Notes under the pieces: model-generated | Database searches by the model: none | What the model was told of the DNA's origin: nothing | The model's input: the letters and a program-made list of their open reading frames with translations, nothing else | Translations under genes and position numbers: made by a program | Assembly: GCA_020055645.1 (NCBI GenBank) | Contig: CM034548.1 | Location: 48,104,296-48,168,295, forward strand | DNA from: Tomocerus qinae | Taxonomy: Eukaryota > Arthropoda > Collembola > Entomobryomorpha > Tomoceridae | Reading direction: 5' to 3' | Length of the DNA stretch: 64,000 bases | In this document: in pieces, positions 57,801-64,000 of the stretch | Layout: each line of letters starts with the position of its first letter | Numbering within the stretch: position 1 is the stretch's first letter

Positions 57801-57831
57801 CACTGGTGTAAACCAAGAGATCTTTCTCTAA
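48275..57831 (+). CDS. TIF1/TRIM24-33-like protein: RING, B-box, coiled coil, 55-aa repeats, AT-hooks, PHD, bromodomain
   Basis: Eleven exons with GT-AG borders and agreeing phases give 5418 nt (1805 residues): 48275-48836, 49049-49251, 51653-51879, 52053-52166, 52360-52554, 52656-52792, 52863-55590, 55878-56377, 56454-56878, 57420-57566 and 57652-57831. Domain order: acidic repeats (1-150); RING 153-193 (CSCC, PCYHFLC, CPRC); B-box 229-266 (CTHC...WCKECEDYLCNPC...H); a second CxxC pair (CEEC...CDDC) 277-300; coiled coil about 306-435; nine repeats of about 55 residues (554-1036); AT-hooks RKRGRPRGK (1430) and KRGRPRR (1447); PHD 1592-1634 (CTIC, CCDQCPKVFHAGC, WKCFMC); bromodomain-like 1655-1790. 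RING to PHD-bromo order defines C-VI TRIM proteins (TIF1 family, fly Bonus), nuclear chromatin corepressors and E3 ligases. That role is inferred. The repeat block and AT-hooks are unusual for the family. Confidence 0.86.
49049..49251 (+). CDS. TRIM-like exon 2 (RING end, B-box start)
   Basis: Completes RING with ACPRCTIKF, then a linker and the B-box zinc ligands CTHC and WCKECEDYLCNPC. Acceptor AAACAG, donor GTAATT, phase 0 at the end. Confidence 0.85.
49354..49482. mobile_element. hAT-type MITE, CAGGCACGTATCCAG family, copy 6
   Basis: Starts CAGGCATGTATCTAGGAAATT and ends with a partly duplicated GCCTGCCTG. Flanks share TGGCG at matching positions of an 8-bp window (GTGGCGCT, CTGGCGGG). 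Diverged from the family consensus. Confidence 0.6.
49555..50053. mobile_element. TIR element with 9-bp duplication (MULE-like), 499 bp
   Basis: A 26-bp perfect inverted repeat begins ACCGTATTAATCGAATTAAT at 49555 and mirrors at 50028-50053. A perfect 9-bp duplication, ATTTTATAT, flanks it (49546-49554 and 50054-50062). Nine-base duplications are typical of Mutator-like elements. Interior copies of GAATTATTTCGATACGGAGA form additional inverted repeats. Non-coding. Confidence 0.8.
51170..51484. mobile_element. TIR element, ATTGTGTAGCG ends, 315 bp
   Basis: Imperfect inverted repeats of about 33 bases: ATTGTGTAGCGATCTAGAAT at the left and, at the right, the complement of ATTGTGTAGCGACTTTGAAT. 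Both continue into a shared ACTGAATGAACTC. TA flanks both ends. Non-coding, lying shortly before TRIM exon 3. Confidence 0.7.
51653..51879 (+). CDS. TRIM-like exon 3 (B-box end, second zinc pair, coiled-coil start)
   Basis: Encodes QHRMMKLTLSH, giving the two His ligands that close the B-box, then CEECHTNEAKFVGIETNKPI and CDDC, and a helical WEENLKHIQADAKDLIKQL. Acceptor TTTTAG, donor GTATTC. Confidence 0.84.
52053..52166 (+). CDS. TRIM-like exon 4 (coiled coil)
   Basis: Encodes a helical segment with HKLIQDRNRHLFQTKVELDQ and QIDDLQM, consistent with the TRIM coiled coil. Acceptor TTGCAG, donor GTAAGT. Confidence 0.83.
52360..52554 (+). CDS. TRIM-like exon 5 (coiled coil)
   Basis: Encodes ICAEVQKRCLQLKMTIRREV and SIALRASQVSKILSDLIDSS, continuing the coiled-coil region. 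Acceptor AAACAG, donor GTATGA; the split codon becomes Asp. Confidence 0.8.
52656..52792 (+). CDS. TRIM-like exon 6
   Basis: Encodes RYRDWANCVIYCAIGWKLDG and a Glu/Lys-rich tail to DKLIN. No named domain. Acceptor TACAG, donor GTACGA, phases agree with both neighbours. Confidence 0.78.
52863..55590 (+). CDS. TRIM-like exon 7 (tandem repeat exon)
   Basis: A 2.7 kb exon, acceptor TGTGCAG. Nine near-identical units of about 165 bases start at 53084, 53240, 53405, 53570, 53735, 53900, 54035, 54200 and 54365; the unit at 53900 is shortened to 135 bases. Unit core: EVEMVESPDTQ, DSATVLTTENPEACSTEKE, VEVKGGVEVLQEVP. The remainder is Ser/Thr/Lys/Glu-rich with recurring TP motifs (ETPSQKK, VKTPTATKRP, PKTPAKKP, PKTPENK). 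The donor, AG|GTCCCG, is weak but phase-correct. Confidence 0.85.
55878..56377 (+). CDS. TRIM-like exon 8 (AT-hooks)
   Basis: Encodes RKQSLSEVREG, then AT-hook cores RKRGRPRGK and KRGRPRRSS. AT-hooks bind the minor groove of AT-rich DNA. A basic, low-complexity tail ends SLKKQGAKEDKKDGN. Acceptor TTGCAG, donor GTTAGT. Confidence 0.85.
56454..56878 (+). CDS. TRIM-like exon 9 (PHD finger)
   Basis: Encodes a full C4HC3 PHD finger: CTIC, LVCCDQCPKVFHAGC, WKCFMC. Its CCxxCPKVFH core is typical of TIF1 proteins. It continues into the first bromodomain helix, NEKTYLLLCKFLCELF. Donor GTAATT. Confidence 0.9.
57420..57566 (+). CDS. TRIM-like exon 10 (bromodomain middle)
   Basis: 49 codons: EKVGRDPVSLFFVRDRLIL through YESIKEMILNLEFMMYQANR to LFSPM. 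Aligns to the ZA loop and helices A-B of TIF1 bromodomains. The usual YY is FF and the acetyl-lysine Asn position appears to be Ser1744. Confidence 0.8.
57652..57831 (+). CDS. TRIM-like exon 11 (bromodomain end, stop)
   Basis: Encodes QGDELKHFKVIQAFYKQKLI, the last bromodomain helix, then a short tail ending NQEIFL and TAA (57829-57831). Acceptor GTGCAG. Confidence 0.82.
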   Translation, partial: QGDELKHFKVIQAFYKQKLIEYFPFTKDKKRYNYSSHSDMEYRAEYRFWPTGVNQEIFL

Positions 57832-60626
57832 TAATCTATCCTATGAAACTGAAATTTATATTTAGTACTATATAGAGCAGTCAATGATAAATTTTGTTCA
57901 TCAATTAAGTTGATTTAATTCCTTAGTTTTTTCTCATAGTAGTCTTAGATAAAATAATGTTTATGCAAATATGTATTCATATATTAGTGCTTTATTATTT
58001 TCCAAGTTTTGTATAAAATAATCTCTTTATCATAGATCTCTTCAACTAGATGTTCTATAACTACTCGTAAGCCCCATAAACTAAGATCTGATATTTTTAT
58101 GATGTTATTTTGTTGCGTTAGAATGGCTTTAACTTTAAACAATGGACAATGGATGTATTTGTGGCTAAGACCTCATATCAGAAATGCAATTAATGTATTT
58201 CTGATATATTTATATCCCTAAATTCGGCTAATGAGATATTTGAGAATTTAGCAGCTATCTTCAGACATGACTGACGGCTTACGAATTAGTAATTAGACAC
58301 TATATTGTATTACATGTATTTAGACTGTTAGCCAACATAGTGGAGATTGGACATAAAAGTTGTGACGTCATAGACTTCTATTCTATGCTCCTACAAGCAC
58401 TTGTCACATAATATATTATTGGTTGGATGTTGGAACCATTTCTGTCAAACAAATGTGTACTGAATTGTCTGCGTATGCTAAAAATAATCCGTTTTGGTCG
58501 AAGTTTTTCTGCAGATTTGGTTTCATCTATATTGTGGGAAAGTATTTGTCAAGATAAATTACGGAGAAATGAATCAACTGGATGAAAATCGTAACATTTT
58601 GAGCAAGAACCCAGCGTGCCCATTCTGTTGCAGTAAGTATAAGTGTGTGTTGTATGACTATGGCCAATACCTTTTATTGAATATTTACCCAGTTGGTTTA
58701 GATAAATGTTTTGTTGTATCTATTATGCTTGATCGTATGTACATTGTGTGTACTGTATTATACTGAGTAATGTGGGTAATAATCATGATTAATAAACATT
58801 TAGCCTGCTTGTACTTGTTGAAGCAAAATAAATCTTCATTGTCGTTAAGGTTTTTATTTCACACCTTATGCATTAAAATAAAAGATATTCAAACCATAGA
58901 AATACCTCCTTATCAAAAAATTTGCAGTTGAGCATATTATTCATTTTACGGTTAAACACGTACTATCTTTTTTATTACTTTTTAATGTACAGAAACCAAA
59001 ATGCATACTAAGGCACCTGTCGTATCCAAATCTGCTGTGATGAAAATTAATTGTAAACGCAAATTAAAAGTTATTCATTTGCTGTAAAATGAGGCTGCAA
59101 TGCATTCTCGTTTAACTCTATAAACTGATAACCTAATCGGCAGGATAATTGATAGCATGTTCTGGTTCCTCACAATAGTAGCCAATTCTTATCTCGTCTT
59201 TCTGTCTAGAAAAGATATACAAATGGTCTTCAGGGCCCACCACTTATTATAATAAAGTCTCGGTTCCATGATCGCAACGATGTTCCTAGTTCAGCAGATC
59301 TGGATGAATGGTCGTCATTTTCCAATAGTTCTTTCCTTTAGTACAATTAATTATTGACCAAGCAAACTTTGTGTCAGCTCTGATTCTCCGTCGCCGTCAC
59401 ATGAATGTATTTTTCGCTGATCTCTTAATGCCAGCCATTAATGGCATAAACAGTAATTCCCTGCTTGACATGATATCAGTAAGATAAAGAGAAAATGTGT
59501 TTATAAAATGCAATATATAATGTATTTATTTCAGCTTAAATGTCCCGTACAGATTTTAGCAACCGGAATTAGCACAAGAAAACTAACAGCTTCTCCCGAA
59601 CACCATACCATGAAATACCCTGTACTATGCTACCATTTTTGAAATATACGAAGAACAGCACTGCATAGAAATGCTCTTCTAATATTTTAAGGTACTCGGT
59701 TAACATATTCTGAATTATAATACTTATTTACAGACAGGATTAGTATTTATTTCGACCAGATGATTCACAAAAGGCCATAAATTGACAACTCTCTCTTTTC
59801 TGAATCGGCAAAGCATTATAAAATTACTTGAGGAAGCCAATCCTATTGTGCTTCTTAATAAGTTAATTCATTGGAGTCATTACATGGAAAGTTTAAGTAC
59901 CAGTGGAATGTAAAATTGACTTCTTGTGATATACCATTTACCATAATATTGACATTTAATCACTTTACAGGCGAGAAATGCCAATCCAATAAGTAAGGCC
60001 TCCAACAAGATACTATTCATGACCTGTTCTGAGGAATGGAGACACAATAGGTAGATGTTAAAGCTGGGATTCCACTCACCCCTTGAATCATACCGAGTTA
60101 TCATGATGAATGTAATGGTACATGTTCTATTTCCTATTTTCTAAAACAAATGTGTGGGTTGAAGTGGAGGTATCTCCAAAGTGAATGGCATATTAGTGAC
60201 TTATTCAGTGGCATCTTTTAAAAGTGCTGCATGTGAATTACATCGGCTTGAACGTACTACGGTTTAAACAGTTAAATAATCAATTATTGTATATTGGGAC
60301 AAAGTTCTACATTTTATCATAATATTATTTACTAGTAAAGGATAATTCAGTCCACTTGCAGTCCGTTAGACCCCACAAACTGTGGCATATTTCTGATTTT
60401 AATGGGTAAATGAGAAACTACATAGCAACGCATAGCACAACAAAATGCTTGAGATTCCACATGCAACTTCTTAAAAGACGAAGGTCTGTAAAAGATAACC
60501 ATAAGGTAGGAAAGGTTCTACTTGTACATTGTACATACAGCGTACAGACAGTACATACCCAGCATGAAGGTAAAGCTAAAAGTGTGACAATACGAAATTG
60601 TTATTGTTAGTTGTTGCCTAATTCCT
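57832..60626. other. 3' flanks of two convergent genes
   Basis: The left part is probably TRIM-like 3' UTR; an AATAAA lies at 58791-58796. A RING-like exon candidate at 58514-58634 is listed separately. The right part is the presumed 3' side of the minus-strand ion-channel gene. No other coding signal. Confidence 0.45.
58514..58634 (+). pseudogene. Orphan RING-half-like exon
   Basis: Bordered by a good acceptor (TTTCTGCAG) and donor (GTAAGT). Encodes FHLYCGKVFVKINYGEMNQL and NPACPFCC, which resembles the second half of a RING finger (H, C, then CPxC) as in exons 1-2 of the TRIM-like gene. Splicing to an AG at about 58994 would give a short tail, KPKCILRHL..., and a stop. No first RING half was found upstream. 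It may be a relic of a duplicated TRIM, or simply part of the 3' UTR. Confidence 0.3.
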
Positions 60627-60980
60627 TCAGCTTGCAGTTGCTGAGTTGTAGAGGTAGGAGTACCAGTAGAAAACGTTAATGCCCAGAAAGGAGAAGGGGA
60701 AGAATACCCTGGCAAAACGGTCAACTTTAGACACAGAGTTGACACTTTCGCACTCGACCTTTTGGTGCATTCGTTTTTTGCCTGTCCGCTTCCCACAAAA
60801 TGCCCAATTAGAGCCCCTCCTCTTGCAAGCACGATTATTTTCCTCCGCTTCGATAACTGAACCGCAGGACTTCATCCCGCCATTATTGAGTTTCGTGTCC
60901 ACCGATCCCAGTGCCGGAATTCCGATTACTGACATCTCAAGACTTCTCTCCACCTTCTCACTCCGTTTCCTCATGGATTC
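60627..60980 (-). CDS. Channel last exon (M3-M4 loop, M4, stop)
   Basis: 118 codons including TGA. Starts ESMRKRSEKVERS, ends YNSATAS. The M4 helix is FARVFFPFSFLGINVFYWYS. Acceptor GTGTAG. Confidence 0.9.
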   Translation of the reverse strand, partial: ESMRKRSEKVERSLEMSVIGIPALGSVDTKLNNGGMKSCGSVIEAEENNRACKRRGSNWAFCGKRTGKKRMHQKVECESVNSVSKVDRFARVFFPFSFLGINVFYWYSYLYNSATAS

Positions 60981-62603
60981 CTACACAACAGACATCATGT
61001 CACTCAATGTTACAACCAATACTACGTGTCTTTGCATTCCAACCCGATGAATTATAATTTAAATTCATCGCAAATTTAATGCTGCTTTTTATTGGTTGGT
61101 AATGAAGATTACACCGCAAAATACACAATACTAATAGTCATGGCATATTTTTGTAGAGCATTCCGACAAAAATCTTCGAAATGTCTTAGTGCCATTTTGA
61201 CCTCAGACCGAAGTCCCAAAGCATGTATAATTATTATAATATTAGCATAGTATTTAGAACATAAATATGCACAGCCATTTTAAATATTATCACCTCAGCA
61301 TTTTTGCCAGACTCGTCCAAGTCGCTATCATCATCGTCGGATGACGTTTCATCGTTAAAGTAAACTTCTCCCGAGCCATATTTTGTGAAGTAATGAACGA
61401 TTGCAAACTGAAACAAAATATCATAAAGTTGACAAAATGAACATGTAGGCAATTCTAGAATGTTTTCGAATTCTTCAAATCCATCAAAATCAAAACAAAT
61501 ACAGCTTATACACCTAGCGTACTCACCTGGGTATGTAACCCAAGCATTTGTATCAAAATTCATGTATATATTACAGCCTCAATTATTATCGTAGCTCTCT
61601 TACACCTTTTTCCATTAAATTTCCTTCTATGAGCCATGTAATGATTACAATATTAACTTGTTGAATACCCCTTTCGATCTCCCAACACAAAAATGTCGAA
61701 ACTTGGGAAATTGAGAAGTGAGACTTAGAAATTAGAATTGTTAATATATTCATTTTACTATAATAAGAGATGAATGACCATCCTAGACTAGGATGGCTGT
61801 TTGCCTAATATTACTAGACTAACAGCCAAATAAATTTTACAGTAAAAAATGGTTGATTATAAAACATATAAATAACATTAAAAGTACGTATTGTGTAGCC
61901 ATTAAATATTTAGACGAAAAAAATGCATTTATTTTAGCCTAGTTTAACATGGAGCCTGGGGCGCAGCATTTTTTTTCGTCCAGTTTTAAAAAAACGCGAG
62001 AGTACAATATATCTATTTTAGCTTCTCAGAATTTTCTAGCTTTTACCAAAAATCTTCTCTCTCAGCAACCCTTCTTTTAGTTCATTTAACAATAGATAAT
62101 GTAATGATGACAGTCAGTAACTTTCGTAGCAGAGCAGAACATTTTTGGGATTTTGCTGGCTTATTTTGGGAGGAATTTATAAAAGTCGACGTTCTAACGA
62201 AATGCAACATTACCAATTAAATACTTGGATGTTTAACAATCATAAAGCGTTGAAAATGTAATACAATGTCCACCTATTTGTAATCTATTTATATTTATTA
62301 CTATCCACAATGAGTAAAGGAGGAAACGGTTCTCAGTTCTCATCATAAAGCAAAGGCCCAATAAGACCAGAATAAACAGACACCTAATAATTGATTATGT
62401 TCAAAGTGTAGCCAAAAGGAAATTTTCATATAATATCCAAACTGTGATTGTTTTAAATTATCTACACACCTGTATAATCGTCGCAAAAATGAATGCAAAA
62501 GATAAAAACACGAAGAAATCCAGCGCAGTCGGATAAGGTACTTTTGGTAAGTCTGTCCTTGCTTCAAGACCTAAAAATGTCATCGTCAGCACTGTTGTAA
62601 CAC
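60627..62603 (-). CDS. Cys-loop ligand-gated chloride channel, C-terminal half (GRD/CG8916-like)
   Basis: Three minus-strand exons: 62470-62603, 61294-61407 and 60627-60980, joined in phase. They encode M2 (GVTTVLTMTFLGLEARTDLP), M3 (TALDFFVFLSFAFIFATIIQ / FAIVHYFTKYGSGE), an acidic then basic intracellular loop, and M4 (DRFARVFFPFSFLGINVFYW), ending YNSATAS and a stop. GVTTVLTMT in M2 and KVPYPTALD before M3 place it among arthropod GABA-A alpha-like subunits; I favour GRD/CG8916 over RDL, whose M2-M3 differs. Such subunits form pentameric anion channels in neuronal membranes. The ligand-binding domain and M1 are not in the window: the exon at 62603 starts within a Gly codon, so the gene continues to the right beyond 64000. 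It converges on the TRIM-like gene. Confidence 0.9.
61294..61407 (-). CDS. Channel exon with M3 end and acidic loop
   Basis: 38 codons: FAIVHYFTKYGSGEVYF then ETSSDDDDSDLDESGKNAE. Acceptor TTTCAG, donor GTGATA, both phase 0. Confidence 0.9.
61889..62004. mobile_element. Hairpin MITE (GACGAAAAAAAATGCTGCGCC), copy 2
   Basis: Near-identical to 46133-46252, including the flanking TTGTGTAGCCATTAAATATT and the AACGCGAGAGTA end. The left stem arm has a small deletion (lost CTGCGCC). Inside the intron between M3 exons of the channel gene. Confidence 0.7.
62470..62603 (-). CDS. Channel exon with M2 and M3 start
   Basis: Begins within a Gly codon, as in other Cys-loop genes at this M2 position. Encodes VTTVLTMTFLGLEARTDLPK and the M3 body to ATIIQ. 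Acceptor TTTCAG, donor GTGTGT. Confidence 0.92.
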
Positions 62604-64000
62604 CTGAAATCAAACAATTATGCGGTAACTTGACACTATCCAATTATATTGATAAAAGATTAGCAATGAAGCAAGAACGTCAAATCACAAGGCTCAAACA
62701 ATACTTTGACTTTATAAGCTAGTATCTAGGTACCTATAAATATATTATATACCCATTGTAAATATATATTACGATTTGTAAGTTTTATGTCAAATCAATG
62801 TGCAAAGAAAAGTGTGAAATATTATCGGAACGTTGACAGTTGAATGTACACTGTAACTAACCTATATATCCTATAACGTTAATCTTTATGATTTTCTTAA
62901 ACTTAAGATTTTTTTCTCCAATCCACCCTGACATTTGTTACTGTCAAAAAATCTTTTCCAAACGCGATGACCTGTAATTGCAGACATTCTATCTAACGTA
63001 CAGTAACTCAGCTTGGTCATCATAATAATTTATTTCAGTGGCTTATGTAGGTTAGGTTTCTCGGAAAAACGAGCCACACTTACGTGAAATGACAATATAA
63101 TATAACCGCAGGGTATTACTGTCCCTCAGCTAATCGAGATTTGCCAATTCACCCCTTTTCAACGATAATAGAATGACGTGTTTAAACACTTTAAAACCCT
63201 CTATACAAATTGACTTGTGGGGGCATAATCCCATTTGACAGTTAAATGATGATTTATAAACTAAAATATAATGACCCTGTTAACTAATACAATGTCGAAT
63301 GTAACATGGTTTCAAGTAGGAAATGAAAGAAATGGGAAGTAGGAAACCAAATTTGGATTAGTTAGACGGGAGCCTCTAATTTCTCCTATAAGTATCATTG
63401 AGAAAGGTGCATCTAATATTTGAAACATGTGGAGGAAGCTATCGTATGGGTCTTTTGGAAGGGGCAGGAAGGCAATGTGAGTCTTAAGTCCAAAGGCAGA
63501 ATCAATTCTTTGACATTTCTACGGTTTCCAAAAAAATGGGAAGTGAGAAAGCAAAACCCGAAACATTGATTAATGTAGATGTGGTCCTTTGGTAAGGGTA
63601 CTGTTACGCAAAAGATGTAGGGTGGTTATTTTCTAAAACAAAATAGGTAAAATGCCGGATCCATGTTTTAGCATTTGCATCTATGGAAAAAAGACACCAC
63701 AAATATTCTTTTTGCACTTGATCGAACAAACTATGAACTATCGAACAAACTGATCCCGTTCCAGCGTCTCCTTTTCAGCAACTGCTTAAATGTCAGTTCA
63801 AAGCCCTTCAAAAGGCATTTAAATTTCAAACGCTCGTTCACGCATTACTCAAAAATAACTTTAGGCATAATTCTTGGGTAGGGCTCTTTCAAAGCTCTGA
63901 TTGTATACTTAAAACAGCTGTTAGAAAAGTTTCGAATAAGCCCTACCAATAAAGTATTTGTTGAGTTATGCATGAGCTTTTGACACAAAAACTGATGGAA
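62604..64000 (-). other. Upstream intron of the channel gene (to window edge)
   Basis: I looked on the minus strand for the M1 exon or ligand-binding exons and found none, so this is probably intron. Only short frames on both strands. Confidence 0.5.

Overview
The window is eukaryotic nuclear DNA, most likely from an arthropod and possibly a springtail or other basal hexapod. The evidence is spliced genes with GT-AG introns, AT-rich non-coding DNA full of small DNA transposons, and a Cys-loop receptor of the type found in insects. The species cannot be proven from sequence alone.

Four protein-coding loci are supported. (1) A catalase-family reading frame at 8221-9737 (+) has one long exon with no ATG before its catalytic His, so a 5' exon is missing. 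Its distal active-site Asn is Phe and most NADPH-site residues are changed. (2) A MIER1-type ELM2-SANT corepressor gene runs from 17109 to 38623 (+). It has 8 coding exons encoding 485 residues, and its 11.9 kb second intron is packed with satellites and transposons. (3) A TIF1/TRIM24-33-like gene runs from 48275 to 57831 (+). It has 11 exons encoding 1805 residues, in the order acidic repeats, RING, B-box, coiled coil, nine tandem 55-residue repeats, two AT-hooks, PHD finger and degenerate bromodomain. (4) The 3' end of a Cys-loop ligand-gated chloride channel gene (GRD/CG8916-like GABA-A relative) lies on the minus strand at 60627-62603. Three exons cover M2 to M4 and the stop; the 5' part lies beyond the right edge.

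Layout: 1-8180 is intergenic, with nested TIR elements, a LINE remnant and a dimeric dispersed repeat. The catalase follows. 10509-13964 is a 3.46 kb composite foldback element with two nested palindromes. 14-17 kb is intergenic. The MIER gene follows, with a 1.06 kb array of a 12-bp unit in intron 2. 38.6-48.2 kb is intergenic, with several non-autonomous DNA transposons. The TRIM-like gene and the convergent ion-channel gene complete the window.

The MIER and TIF1-like genes both belong to chromatin/transcription-repressor families. The catalase and the ion channel have no evident functional link to them. Many transposons could be delimited precisely by terminal inverted repeats and target-site duplications (hAT 8 bp, Tc1/mariner TA, a 9-bp MULE-like case).
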